The position numbers and the translations under genes were made by a program. A stretch of 64,000 bases of DNA from Flavobacterium hydatis (lineage in GTDB: Bacteria > Bacteroidota > Bacteroidia > Flavobacteriales > Flavobacteriaceae): assembly GCF_000737695.1 (NCBI RefSeq), contig NZ_JPRM01000002.1:110370-174369 (forward strand), in the 5' to 3' direction. The notes below the pieces were generated by a model. That model was not told the DNA's origin. It worked only from the letters and a program-made list of their open reading frames with translations, and made no database searches. Shown here piece by piece: positions 8,387 through 17,624 of the stretch. Every line of letters begins with the position of its first letter. Within the stretch, counting starts at the first letter, position 1.

Positions 8387-8432
8387 ACAAACCCCACAAG
8401 TTTCAGATTTATTCTGAGTTTGTGGGGTTTTA
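8387..8432. terminator. Bidirectional hairpin terminator
   Basis: AAACCCCACAA (8389-8399) pairs with TTGTGGGGTTT (8420-8430), with T runs on both strands. It separates the convergent SUKH-like and LytTR genes. The CCCCACAAG / CTTGTGGG type of stem recurs at 14755 and 15781. Confidence 0.8.
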
Positions 8433-9131
8433 TTATTTAATTGTTTTTAAATAAGCCAGCCAGTTTTCTTTATAACTGCTTCCTATCGGGATTTCTATTG
8501 CGTTTATTTCGACTTCATTTTTAGAATAAGCGGTCAGTTTTTTTGTCTGAATAATAAAAGAGCGATGAACTCGAACAAAATTTGAATCTAATAACTTTTC
8601 GAAGCTTGAAATACTCTGTTTAAGATGATGAGATTTTCCGTTTTCCAGATGTATCGTGATATAATCTTTTAGACTTTCGATGTATATGATTTCTTCAAAA
8701 ATTATTTTGATATTTCTATTCCCACTAGATACAAAAATATGATTTTCAGGAATTGGTTTATCTTCTTTTTTGGGCGCTTGCAATTGTTTGAATTTTTCTA
8801 TTGAAACAAAAAAACGATCAAAAGTAATTGGTTTTAAAAGGTAATCTATAACATTGAGTTCATATCCTTCGATGGCATATTCGCGATAAGCGGTTGTGAA
8901 AATTACTTTAGGAGGATTTTTTAATTTCTTCAAAAAGTCATTCCCTTTTAGTAAAGGCATTTCTATATCAAGAAATAGTAAATCGACTGTATTTGTTTCT
9001 AAAAAAGTATATGCCTTTAATGCATTCTCAAATGAATCGACTAGTTCGAAATTATCAAAATTAGCCAGATGCGACGCAATTAATTCTCTTGCCAATGGTT
9101 CATCGTCGACGATAATGCATTTATATTTCAT
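8433..9131 (-). CDS. LytTR-family response regulator
   Basis: A 232-residue two-domain regulator. The receiver domain starts with the acidic cluster in IIVDDEPLARELI, has the phospho-acceptor Asp in LLFLDIEMP, the Thr/Tyr switch in VIFTTAYREYA and the Lys of YLLKPI. After a linker at 120-135, the LytTR DNA-binding domain runs from IFVSSGNRNIKI to the end, with the usual YIESLKDYITIHLENG and FVRVHRSFIIQ segments. It should bind direct repeats upstream of target genes when phosphorylated. It is the last gene of a same-strand block that starts with a LytS-like kinase (12276-13328), its likely partner. Confidence 0.95.
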   Translation of the reverse strand: MKYKCIIVDDEPLARELIASHLANFDNFELVDSFENALKAYTFLETNTVDLLFLDIEMPLLKGNDFLKKLKNPPKVIFTTAYREYAIEGYELNVIDYLLKPITFDRFFVSIEKFKQLQAPKKEDKPIPENHIFVSSGNRNIKIIFEEIIYIESLKDYITIHLENGKSHHLKQSISSFEKLLDSNFVRVHRSFIIQTKKLTAYSKNEVEINAIEIPIGSSYKENWLAYLKTIK

Positions 9132-9197
9132 TTGAAAATTTTATATTTAATAGATACAATTTTAACCTTTTTGAGGTTTGTTTGCAATCTAATCTAG

Positions 9198-10364
9198 TTA
9201 TTTTGTAGTTTCTTTTGCTATACGTTCTAAAACTTCTATTGCATTTTTGTTCTCAGGATTAAGAGCAACAGATTTTTTATACATTGCAATAGCTTCTTCT
9301 TTTTTATTAATTTTTAGCAAAGCCTCACCATAACTGTCATATGCATTTGCGCTTTTTGGATTTAAAAGCATATTTAATTTAAAAACTTCGGCTGCTTTTT
9401 CATTTTCATTTTTGCGTAATAATTCATATCCCCAATTGTTTAAATCGTCTTCGGAATTATTGTATGCCAATTGTTCTTTTTTATCCTCGTTAAATGCTTG
9501 CATTGTATATTGTAAAGCACGTTCTTGAATTTCAGTTTTTTGTTTAGAACCATTTGCATACATTTTGGTAATTGCTGTAATTACCAATGGCGGATTGTCT
9601 AACCAAATAGCATGACCACAACCATAAGCGGTAATATCGGTAACATTGGGATTGTTTGCGACATATTTATTATGACCATTTTTCCATCGTTCTATTTCTT
9701 CGGGTGCTTTATAAAAAGGGATTCCGTTTATAAAATCTACAACAGGAATGGTTTGCGGAATAGACAACTTGCTCATTATTTTTACAGTTTCGGCAATAGT
9801 TGCCGACATATAATAAATGCCTTTATTGTTTTTTTTCCATTGTGGTATTAGTTTATCTTGTGTGGCTAACATTTTTTCGATGTAGCCGTCTTCAAAATAG
9901 CTATGGTTAACATCAATTAATACAACCGCTTTTACAAGTTTAGGATGTCTGGTCGCATAAAGAGTTGATAAATAACCCCCAAAAGAATGTGAAACTAACA
10001 TGATTTCTTTATCGAATCCTAGTTTTTTTAAGCCTATTTCTAAATCTTCAATATTACTTATGATTCCGTGTTTAGAGTCATCGGTTTGTAAAGTATCAAT
10101 TGTACTTGTGCCAAAACCAGCTCTGTCGTATGTTATTAAAGTAGCGTTTGTAATTTCGGAAATTGGTTTTAAAATAGAATTCCAAACCGAACCATCATTT
10201 CCTCCACCAGCTTCAAAAAGAATTGGCGTTCCTTTTCCTTTTACAATCTTAAAATGAATCTTGTGATTACCAACATCTACCAACGTATCGATTGTTTTAG
10301 ATTGGCTATTTGCAGTAATAAAGCAGAAAACAGATAATAGACTAATTAAGAGGTGTTTTTTCAT
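9198..10364 (-). CDS. Secreted alpha/beta hydrolase with C-terminal TPR repeats
   Basis: A 388-residue protein with a signal peptide (LLISLLSVFCFITANS). The alpha/beta hydrolase domain shows the oxyanion region FEAGGGNDGSVW, the nucleophile elbow LVSHSFGGY (Ser near residue 125), a strand ending LIDVNH and a likely catalytic His in YGCGHAIWLDNPPLV. From about residue 310 two TPR units follow (NWGYELLRKNENEKAAEVF, AYDSYGEALLKINKKEEAIAMY). The same domain plan, a hydrolase followed by TPRs, is found in the neighbour at 10466. The substrate is unknown; an esterase or peptidase role in the periplasm is plausible. It lies 66 bases before the LytTR gene and 101 after its hydrolase neighbour. Confidence 0.85.
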   Translation of the reverse strand: MKKHLLISLLSVFCFITANSQSKTIDTLVDVGNHKIHFKIVKGKGTPILFEAGGGNDGSVWNSILKPISEITNATLITYDRAGFGTSTIDTLQTDDSKHGIISNIEDLEIGLKKLGFDKEIMLVSHSFGGYLSTLYATRHPKLVKAVVLIDVNHSYFEDGYIEKMLATQDKLIPQWKKNNKGIYYMSATIAETVKIMSKLSIPQTIPVVDFINGIPFYKAPEEIERWKNGHNKYVANNPNVTDITAYGCGHAIWLDNPPLVITAITKMYANGSKQKTEIQERALQYTMQAFNEDKKEQLAYNNSEDDLNNWGYELLRKNENEKAAEVFKLNMLLNPKSANAYDSYGEALLKINKKEEAIAMYKKSVALNPENKNAIEVLERIAKETTK

Positions 10365-10465
10365 AAAAGTTGGGAGGGTTAGTTTTTTGTAGAAAATTGA
10401 TTTTTTTGTTTTTCTTTATATATTACAACGGTAGTCAGGTGTTCATTTTTTATAAACGGTTAATT

Positions 10466-12190
10466 TTAGTTCACTTTTTGGGCAACCACATCACTTCCCA
10501 TATTTAATGTAAGGCTATCAATTTCTCCGTTTGCGTTTTTATTAAATGTAAATTGAGCTGTTATTATTTTACTATAAAATCTATTTTCTGATATAGGAAA
10601 TACTGTTGTTATAGCTTCTCCAGTTCCCTGAATAAACAGTTGTTCTTCTTTTGAAGTAACAGTGAAGAAATAATTTTTATTCAACTGATATTTGCCTTCA
10701 TAAGTTTTAAGAATTCCTGACGGAACTGTGATTTCTCGAGTCAGTTTATCAGTAGCAATTCCTAATTTAGTTAGAACTTTAATGGCATTAGAATTATTTG
10801 GATCCAGTTCGGCTGATTTTTTATAATTTTCTACAGCATTTATCGTATCGTTCATAGCTAGGTAAACTTCACCTAAACTATCGTACGTATTTGAAGATTT
10901 TGGATTTAATTCGAGATTGAATTTAAAAAGAGATAATGCATCGTTTGTTTTCTTCTCCCTTAAATATTTATATCCTAATTCATTAATACCATCACCGTTA
11001 ATAGCAAATTCATTAGGTTTTTCTTTTATTGCTTTTCTTGTGATTTCTATAGCTGTTTCGACAGAATTATTATCTATGGCTTCTTTAAGTTTAGAAAAAA
11101 CAGGAATTTTTGGAAGCATATAGGGACTTGAAGATAAAATGTTATCGATAGCAAGATTTATTTCATTAAATGCAATCGCATCACCATAATTAGTAAGTAA
11201 AATATAAGAATTATTTTTAGTTAAATCTCTCTTTATAAAAGTACGGTATCCAAACTGCCTTCCTGAATGTTCTACTGATTTTTGTTGTTTATCTTTGCTT
11301 ATTCGCCATCCAAATCCATAATTTGATACAGAACCATTCTTTAAAGTTGCTGGGGTAAAAGCCTCGTCCATTGTTTTCTTTGATACGAGCTTTTCAGTAT
11401 ACAGTGATTGTTCCCACAAAAATAAATCATCTACATTTGAAAATATACTAGTAGAACCTGTGTGCGAAATTTTATAATCATCTATTTCGCCAATCCTGTT
11501 ATAACCAATGGCTCTGTTTTTTATTTTAAATCCCGGATCATTACATACAGATGTATTTTTCATCTTCAACGGATCAAAGATGTTTTTTTTCATAAATGTA
11601 GTAAAAGATACACCTGAAACTTTTTCTATAATTAATGCCAACATTACATAACCTCCGTTATTGTAAGCATATTTTTCGCCTGGCTTAAAATTTAATTGAT
11701 TTCTATTTATTAATATTTTAAATATCTCAAAATTTGTCAAATTGTCTTTATCAGAGAACTCATAATAGTTCAGTAAACCCGATGTGTGGTTCAATAAATT
11801 TCGTATAGTAATATCATTTGCATAAGCAGGAAATTCCGGAAAATACTTTATGAGTTTGTCATCATAAGAAAGTTTGTTCTTCTCTTTTAAAATCATAATT
11901 CCCATTGCAGTAAATTGCTTAGAAACCGAAGCAAGATCAAAACATGATTCGGGTGTTAATAGCTGTTTGGTTTCATTATTTGCGTAACCAAAAGCATTGC
12001 GATAAATCACTTTTCCATTTTCAGAAACTAGAATAGTTCCGTTAAAAACACCATTTGCATGGTAATGTTTCATTAACTTGTCTAGCTCTGCTGATTTATT
12101 CTGTGCTCCGATATTGCACAAAGTAATCATTTGAAGGATAATGCTTAAAACGATTCCTTTTAATAAAGAATGATTTGACTTTTTTTTCAT
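10466..12190 (-). CDS. Secreted class C beta-lactamase-like serine hydrolase with TPR repeats
   Basis: A 574-residue protein with a signal peptide (LLKGIVLSIILQMITLCNIGAQ). Catalytic motifs are SVSK in FDLASVSKQF (Ser and Lys), YNN in KYAYNNGGYV and HSG in VEHSGRQFG. The domain ends near residue 350; TPR-like units follow (KYLREKKTNDALSLF, TYDSLGEVYLAMNDTINAVENY), then a C-terminal beta-rich domain (TYEGKYQLNKNYFFTVTSKE) of the kind often attached to these hydrolases. It may act on peptidoglycan peptides or other amides and esters. It sits directly after the LytS-like kinase (85-base gap), so signalling control is likely but inferred from position only. Confidence 0.85.
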   Translation of the reverse strand: MKKKSNHSLLKGIVLSIILQMITLCNIGAQNKSAELDKLMKHYHANGVFNGTILVSENGKVIYRNAFGYANNETKQLLTPESCFDLASVSKQFTAMGIMILKEKNKLSYDDKLIKYFPEFPAYANDITIRNLLNHTSGLLNYYEFSDKDNLTNFEIFKILINRNQLNFKPGEKYAYNNGGYVMLALIIEKVSGVSFTTFMKKNIFDPLKMKNTSVCNDPGFKIKNRAIGYNRIGEIDDYKISHTGSTSIFSNVDDLFLWEQSLYTEKLVSKKTMDEAFTPATLKNGSVSNYGFGWRISKDKQQKSVEHSGRQFGYRTFIKRDLTKNNSYILLTNYGDAIAFNEINLAIDNILSSSPYMLPKIPVFSKLKEAIDNNSVETAIEITRKAIKEKPNEFAINGDGINELGYKYLREKKTNDALSLFKFNLELNPKSSNTYDSLGEVYLAMNDTINAVENYKKSAELDPNNSNAIKVLTKLGIATDKLTREITVPSGILKTYEGKYQLNKNYFFTVTSKEEQLFIQGTGEAITTVFPISENRFYSKIITAQFTFNKNANGEIDSLTLNMGSDVVAQKVN

Positions 12191-12275
12191 AAAGGGTTTT
12201 TGAATTTTAATTTTTTAGCTAGAATGAAGGAAAACAATATTATTTGTGCAGTTTTAATATAATCAAAATAGATCT

Positions 12276-13328
12276 TTAAGGATTAAGATAAAGTTTAACC
12301 TTATAAAAGGATTGTGTTTCTTCTATTTCTAATTGATGTTTTTTAGGATATAATAAGTCCAATTGTTTACGAACATTTTCTAGTCCAATTTTCGATTTAG
12401 TTGTAATTGCTGTAATCCCATTTTGAGGTTTTGTATTCTCGATACTAAAGATGATTTGTCCTTTTTTACTCTCTAAATTCATCTTGATAGAGGCTTTCTT
12501 AGTCTCATTAATTACACCATGTTTAAAAGAATTTTCTATAAAGGTTAATATAATAAGAGGCGAAATTTTGTTGCTTTCCTGTATGTCTTTGGCAAACGAA
12601 ATTTCTAATCTGCTTTCGCTATAGCGAAGTTTTTCCAGAGCAATATAATTCTCAATTAAGGCAATTTCTTTTTCTATAGAAACATAATCTTCATTACAAC
12701 GGTATAATACAAAGTCCAGGATTTCGGATAATTTGGCAATTACTTCGGGTGCTTTATCATCTTTTTTAAGGGTTAAAGTGTATAAATTATTCAGCGTATT
12801 AAAAAGAAAATGAGGATTTAATTGATTCTTCAGAACTTTTAATTCCATCGATTTTTTCTCTTCTTCTAATTTTAAAAAGCGTTGCTGCTTGCGATTAAAG
12901 CTGATAAAACCCAATATGATTATTGGATAAGTGATAAAAGAAAACTCTCTGAATATTAATTTAAAAGAAGTTAATCTTTCTGGAACAGACATTTTATGCC
13001 CAAGCCAATCATCAAAGAATCCAGGGAATTTAGGTTCTAGATAATAGTATTTAAAAATCATTAAAAAAGCAAAAACAAGATAGAGCCAGCTTGTCGCAAA
13101 AACGATAAAAAGTAAATATTTCTTTTTATCCAGAGTTTGAGGAATAATCCAATAAATCAATCCGTAAGCAGCAGTTGCTTGTGCTATAACTTTCCAGGTA
13201 TAAATAAAAGTAAAGTCGTAAGTACTAGTATTATCAGACTTGCTTGAGAGGTATAATAATAAAAAGGAAATCCAATAGATACAATGGAAAAGGATTCTTT
13301 TTAGGTCGATGTTTTTTAAAAAACTCAT
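12276..13328 (-). CDS. LytS-like membrane sensor histidine kinase
   Basis: A 350-residue kinase with four or so membrane segments in the first 150 residues (for example HCIYWISFLLLYL, YLLFIVFATSWLYLVFAFLMI and FITYPIIILGFISF). A short helix (KQQRFLKLEEEKKSMELKVLKNQ) leads to the phospho-acceptor site LNPHFLFNTLNNLYTL, the mark of the His_kinase (LytS/YehU) family. The ATPase part has the N-box ILTFIENSFKHGV and the G-box-like segment KIGLENVRKQLDLLY. It probably phosphorylates the LytTR protein at 8433-9131, the last gene of the same-strand block, with two hydrolases in between. The stimulus is unknown. Confidence 0.92.
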   Translation of the reverse strand: MSFLKNIDLKRILFHCIYWISFLLLYLSSKSDNTSTYDFTFIYTWKVIAQATAAYGLIYWIIPQTLDKKKYLLFIVFATSWLYLVFAFLMIFKYYYLEPKFPGFFDDWLGHKMSVPERLTSFKLIFREFSFITYPIIILGFISFNRKQQRFLKLEEEKKSMELKVLKNQLNPHFLFNTLNNLYTLTLKKDDKAPEVIAKLSEILDFVLYRCNEDYVSIEKEIALIENYIALEKLRYSESRLEISFAKDIQESNKISPLIILTFIENSFKHGVINETKKASIKMNLESKKGQIIFSIENTKPQNGITAITTKSKIGLENVRKQLDLLYPKKHQLEIEETQSFYKVKLYLNP

Positions 13329-13641
13329 TATAATGGTTTAAGAGGGAACAAGATAATAAAATATCGAAGTATGCTTTATTTACAGATATAAATAAAAGCT
13401 TTTTGCATCTAAAAAATGTATTTGAGCATACGAATGCATTATTCTTTTAAAATCTATTATTCGAATGCTAAAGTTGTGTTTTTGATTGCGCATAAAATAG
13501 GGGATTGGCTCTGTGATTATATTCGCTTTCAAATATATAAATCATGATAAAACTGATTCTTCTATTCGCATTATTTTTAGTAAATGAGCTAAAAAGTATT
13601 CTTTTTTAAACAATCCAAAAAAACACTTAAACCTAAACAAA
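13329..13641. other. 313-base divergent intergenic region
   Basis: This AT-rich spacer separates the LytS-like kinase (minus) from the SMP-30-like gene (plus), so it must hold two promoters. I see no clear TAnnTTTG box on the plus strand close to the start and no repeat or RNA-like hairpin. Confidence 0.4.
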
Positions 13642-14730
13642 ATGAAGACAATGATTAAAAACGTACTAGGTATTCTGATTTTCATGAATACTATAAATTT
13701 ATTTTCACAAGAAAGCAAACAAGAAATTACTTATAGTGAAGTTTCAAAAACAATTAAACCAACTTTGTTTGCCGATTTAGGCGAAACGTGTCAAACTCCC
13801 GATGGAATGGCTCTGGATAAAAAAGGCAATCTGTATTTGTCTATTACTAATCCGATGACTTTTGAAAAGCATGGAAGTAAAATTTTGACTTTTGACGAAA
13901 ATGATAAACCTGTAACATGGTTTGATAAACTGCCAGTACATCCTGAAACAAAGAAGGTACATCCTATGGGAATGGAATTTGGCCCTGATGGGAATTTATA
14001 TATAATGGACAATCAGTTTTTTGCTGATAAAGAAAATTTCTCTAGATTGTTAAGGGTTGTTGTTGAGAATGGAAAACCTAAATATGCCGAGGTTTTAGCA
14101 GAAGGTTTCAATTTTGGCGAAGCAGTAAGATGGTATAAAGATAGAGTTTATATAACCGATGCTCTTTTTGAGAATAGGAGAGAAAGTGGAATTTATAGCT
14201 TCTCGCTGAAGGAATTAAATTCGGGTAAAATAACTTTGGATAAAAATACGAAACCTAATTATTTAGTAACAACATTTACTCTTAAACCCGAAGTAACAAA
14301 ACGAACTATTGGTATTGATGGTATTGCTTTTGATAAAAAAGGAAATCTGTATGCGGGAAATTTTGGAGATGGAGTAATTACAAAACTTGAATTTACAAAA
14401 GAAGGTAAGCTTAAATCTAAAAAAGTAGTTTTTAACTCGGATAAATTAAAATGTTGTGATGGCTTTTTTTATGATGAGAAAAGGAACTCTATTTTTATTG
14501 CCAATTATGATAATAATAGCGTTCACCAGCTAGATTTAAATACAAATACAATACACTTAATATGGGAGAATGGTAATGCAGATGGTTCTGATGGACAATT
14601 AGATAATCCTTGTGAAACGATAATTTATAAAGGAAAATTGTTGGTTGTAAACTACGATACTTTTAAAGGGGAGAAGAATACTGAGATCGATTCTTTTCAT
14701 ACTATTTCTAGTTTTGAGTTAAGTAAATAG
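13642..14730 (+). CDS. Secreted SMP-30/gluconolactonase-like beta-propeller protein
   Basis: A 362-residue protein with a signal peptide (VLGILIFMNTINLFSQ). The mature part has repeated blades with NHL/SMP-30 features: CQTPDGMALDKKGNLYLSI, HPMGMEFGPDGNLYIMDN, IGIDGIAFDKKGNLYAGN and DGFFYDEKRNSIFIANYDNN. The repeated G-x-x-x-D-x-x-G-N-L-Y pattern is typical of six-blade propellers that bind calcium and act as lactonases or simply bind ligands. It has no catalytic assignment here. Nothing links it to a pathway: it is a single gene on the plus strand followed by a terminator. Confidence 0.75.
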   Translation: MKTMIKNVLGILIFMNTINLFSQESKQEITYSEVSKTIKPTLFADLGETCQTPDGMALDKKGNLYLSITNPMTFEKHGSKILTFDENDKPVTWFDKLPVHPETKKVHPMGMEFGPDGNLYIMDNQFFADKENFSRLLRVVVENGKPKYAEVLAEGFNFGEAVRWYKDRVYITDALFENRRESGIYSFSLKELNSGKITLDKNTKPNYLVTTFTLKPEVTKRTIGIDGIAFDKKGNLYAGNFGDGVITKLEFTKEGKLKSKKVVFNSDKLKCCDGFFYDEKRNSIFIANYDNNSVHQLDLNTNTIHLIWENGNADGSDGQLDNPCETIIYKGKLLVVNYDTFKGEKNTEIDSFHTISSFELSK

Positions 14731-14754
14731 ACTTAGTTTGTAATAAAAAAGAAT

Positions 14755-14788
14755 CCCCACAAGTTTTAAAATATTTTAAACTTGTGGG
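14755..14788. terminator. Bidirectional hairpin terminator
   Basis: CCCCACAAGTTTAAAA-type arms (CCCACAAGTTTTAAAA and TTTTAAACTTGTGGG) form a long stem between the convergent SMP-30-like gene and the next minus-strand gene. Confidence 0.8.
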
Positions 14789-14811
14789 TATTTCTATAAA
14801 AATATATTGAT

Positions 14812-15543
14812 TTAACTAGCCTCTTTAGGGAAACATAAAAAAGGATTTGTTTCGTAGTTTAAACTTGCAACAAAATCTTTAATGGCAGTTTCTGAAGATT
14901 TTGCACTGTATTTATAAAAAGGATCGAAGAAAAAATCACGACTGATTACGGGTTCTGCCGATGGATTATAAACTTCTTCATCTGTTGCTTTTATATTGTC
15001 ATACGTATATTGACAAGGAAAGATATGTTTAAGTTCTTTTAAAGTACTTTTAAGCCATTTATTAAATATTTTTTTCTTTGGGGAAACGTGGCGTGCAAGT
15101 AATGCTAAACCTACGATTTCACTTTGTAAATAATAAGAACCTTTTCTGCGTAACACATCTACCATTCTTACATTCATAAGAGCAACCCATAATGGTCCAT
15201 CTATAGGACCAGTTGCCGGAGCATCCATATTAAGGTCAAAAACTAGAGGTTTTGTGTATTCAGGATTTGATATAGAACACCAAAGCGCTTCGATACGCAG
15301 TTTCATTTCTAGAGATGATTCAGTGTGGCTTTTATAACGCCAGTAAATCCATTCTAGTAAAGCTGCTGTTAATCCTAAAGAAGCCTTATAACTAATACCT
15401 GCTAAAGCATTCTCTAGTTTATTATGGTTCTCAGCAGGATCAATAAGTTTCTCCATGATTTTCTCATTCCATTTAAAATCAATAGCGTGACCAACACTTT
15501 TTGCTTCACGGATTATTTCGGGTACTTTCTCTAAACTTTTCAT
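14812..15543 (-). CDS. Conserved-looking hypothetical protein, 243 residues
   Basis: I do not recognise this protein. It has no signal peptide and no obvious membrane segment; it appears mostly helical and carries several aromatic patches (AALLEWIYWRYKSHTE, ISRDFFFDPFYKY). The codon use and lack of low-complexity sequence support a real gene. It ends close to a hairpin terminator and stands alone between the SMP-30-like gene and pruA, both outside its transcription unit. It is probably a cytosolic protein. No function is proposed. Confidence 0.7.
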   Translation of the reverse strand: MKSLEKVPEIIREAKSVGHAIDFKWNEKIMEKLIDPAENHNKLENALAGISYKASLGLTAALLEWIYWRYKSHTESSLEMKLRIEALWCSISNPEYTKPLVFDLNMDAPATGPIDGPLWVALMNVRMVDVLRRKGSYYLQSEIVGLALLARHVSPKKKIFNKWLKSTLKELKHIFPCQYTYDNIKATDEEVYNPSAEPVISRDFFFDPFYKYSAKSSETAIKDFVASLNYETNPFLCFPKEAS

Positions 15544-15844
15544 AAGTCATTTAATTTAATTCCATATTTATGTGCGAACATTTTATTCTTTTTCCTTGAG
15601 TTTATTTGCTAGGTTAAGAAAGTTCAAATTTACGCTTGGACTTATTTTTTTTATGTCAGGAAAGGTTTTTAAAGTAACATTATAAGGTTTTTGAAAAAGG
15701 TATGTTTTTGATAACCAACATCGTACGAAAATGATTACAAACAATTAACAAACAGGATGATTTTGTCTTTTATGAAAGTAAAAACCCACAAGCTTCAAAT
15801 GATTTTGAAACCTGTGGGTTTTAATTGTTTTTAACCTGTAGAGA
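15544..15844. other. 301-base intergenic region with one terminator
   Basis: It contains the pruA terminator hairpin (15781-15822) and, nearer 15544, the unmarked promoter of the hypothetical gene at 14812-15543. Nothing else was seen. Confidence 0.5.
15781..15822. terminator. Hairpin terminator downstream of pruA
   Basis: AAAACCCACA and TGTGGGTTTT close a stem extended inside by TTCAAA/TTTGAA. It lies just past the pruA stop on the minus strand and has T runs in both directions. Confidence 0.8.
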
Positions 15845-17473
15845 TTATTCTCCTAAAAACGGATATCTGTAATCTTCTGGAGTTACAAAAGTTTCTTTTA
15901 TTGTTCTTGGAGAAGCCCAACGCAATAAGTTTAATGCAGAACCAGCTTTGTCATTTGTTCCTGATGCTCTAGCACCACCAAATGGTTGCATACCTACAAC
16001 AGCTCCTGTTGGTTTATCATTAATGTAGAAGTTACCTGCAGCATTTTGCAATTTTGTTGTAGCTACTTCGATAGCATAACGGTCTTGACTAAATACAGCA
16101 CCAGTAAGAGCATATTCAGAAGTAGTATCAACTAATTCTAAAGTCTCTTCCCATTTTGCATCTTCATATACATATATAGTAATAACTGGTCCGAATAATT
16201 CGGTTTCCATTGTAGTATATTTTGGATTTGTAGTTACGATTATTGTTGGCTCAATAAAGTATCCAACAGATTTATCGTAGTTTCCACCAACGATTATTTC
16301 AGCATCAGCATCTTTTTTAGCCTGATCAATAAAACTAGCTAATTTATCAAAAGATCCTTCGTGAATAACAGCAGTAATAAAGTTACCAAAATCTTCTGGT
16401 GAACCCATTTTCATAGATTTCACATCAGTGATTAATTGTTCTTTAATTGTAGGCCATAAACTTTGTGGAATATAAGCTCTTGAAGCAGCAGAACATTTTT
16501 GTCCTTGGAACTCAAATGCACCACGTACAATTCCTGTAGATACTTGTTTAGCGTTAGCACTTGGGTGAGCAATGATAAAATCTTTACCACCAGTTTCTCC
16601 TACGATTCTTGGATAAGTTTTGTAATTGTGGATGTTTGCACCAATTTTAGCCCAAATATCTTTAAATACATGAGTTGAACCTGTAAAGTGTACTCCAGCA
16701 AAATCACGACTAGCCAATACAGTATCGGTAATCATTAATGCATCACCAAAAACTACGTTAATAACACCGTCTGGAACTCCAGCTTCTTTAAATACGTCGA
16801 TGATGATTTTTGTAGAGAATACTTGGCTATCACTTGGTTTCCAGATAACAACATTCCCCATCATTGCAGCACTTGCAGGAAGATTTGCAGCAATAGCAGT
16901 AAAGTTAAAAGGAGTAATTGCGTATACAAAACCTTCTAAAGGTCTGTACTCAAGACGATTCCAAGTTGTAGAATCAGATTTTGGTTGGTCTGCGTAAATT
17001 TGAGTCATGAACTCAACATTGTAGCGTAAGAAGTCAATCAATTCACAAGAAGCATCAATCTCAGCTTGGTGAATGTTTTTTGATTGTCCAATCATTGTAG
17101 CTGCGTTTATTCTAGCTCTGTAAGGACCAGCAATAAGTTCAGCAGCTTTTAAGAAAATAGCAGCACGTTGTTCCCATGCCATATTAGCCCATGCATCTTT
17201 TGCTTCAAGCGCATTAGCAATTGCTTTTTCTATATGTGTTTTTTCGGCTAGGTGGTAAGTTCCTACTACATGTTTGTGATCATGAGGAGCCGTAATGTTT
17301 CTAGTATTTCCAGTTTTAATTTCTTCACTTCCAATGTATAACGGAACATCTATTTTAGAATTCCACATTGTAGTATAAGCTGCTTGTACTGCTGCTTTTT
17401 CTGGTGAGTTTGGTGCATATCCTTTTACGGGTTCGTTTACCGCTTTAGGTACATGAAAAAATCCTTTTAGCAT
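15845..17473 (-). CDS. pruA: L-glutamate gamma-semialdehyde dehydrogenase (1-pyrroline-5-carboxylate dehydrogenase)
   Basis: A 542-residue aldehyde dehydrogenase, the usual length for the stand-alone enzyme, when started at the ATG of MLKGFFHVPKAVNEPV (CAT at 17471-17473). An upstream ATG at 17557 would add 28 residues lacking similarity to the family and is rejected; the -7 box at 17547-17554 also falls inside that extension. The catalytic Cys lies in FEFQGQKCSAASRAYIP and the general base Glu in VGETGGKDF; the cofactor loop FTGSTHVFKDI and the C-terminal MQPFGGARASGTNDKAG are typical. It oxidises glutamate semialdehyde to glutamate with NAD+, the last step of proline breakdown. It is the last gene of a same-strand run with apaG and the DUF5103 gene. 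Confidence 0.95.
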   Translation of the reverse strand: MLKGFFHVPKAVNEPVKGYAPNSPEKAAVQAAYTTMWNSKIDVPLYIGSEEIKTGNTRNITAPHDHKHVVGTYHLAEKTHIEKAIANALEAKDAWANMAWEQRAAIFLKAAELIAGPYRARINAATMIGQSKNIHQAEIDASCELIDFLRYNVEFMTQIYADQPKSDSTTWNRLEYRPLEGFVYAITPFNFTAIAANLPASAAMMGNVVIWKPSDSQVFSTKIIIDVFKEAGVPDGVINVVFGDALMITDTVLASRDFAGVHFTGSTHVFKDIWAKIGANIHNYKTYPRIVGETGGKDFIIAHPSANAKQVSTGIVRGAFEFQGQKCSAASRAYIPQSLWPTIKEQLITDVKSMKMGSPEDFGNFITAVIHEGSFDKLASFIDQAKKDADAEIIVGGNYDKSVGYFIEPTIIVTTNPKYTTMETELFGPVITIYVYEDAKWEETLELVDTTSEYALTGAVFSQDRYAIEVATTKLQNAAGNFYINDKPTGAVVGMQPFGGARASGTNDKAGSALNLLRWASPRTIKETFVTPEDYRYPFLGE

Positions 17474-17546
17474 ATTGTTTAGAATTAGATAATTAGACAA
17501 ATTAACAGTTGGATAATTCATTTTATACGAATTATCTAACGCTGTA

Positions 17547-17554
17547 CAAAAGTA
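17547..17554 (-). promoter_or_regulatory. Putative -7 box (TACTTTTG) for pruA
   Basis: CAAAAGTA reads TACTTTTG on the minus strand, 73 bases upstream of the preferred pruA ATG. It supports the shorter start, because transcription would begin inside the longer frame. Confidence 0.5.
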
Positions 17555-17624
17555 CAAAGGTTAAACTAATAATTTGATAATTTTAGTATAAGATAACTAT
17601 AAAAAAAATCTATAGGAAAAGAGA

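Noticed and set aside
17474..17557. Longer pruA start
   Set aside because: The extra 28 residues do not fit the family and a -7 box lies inside them.
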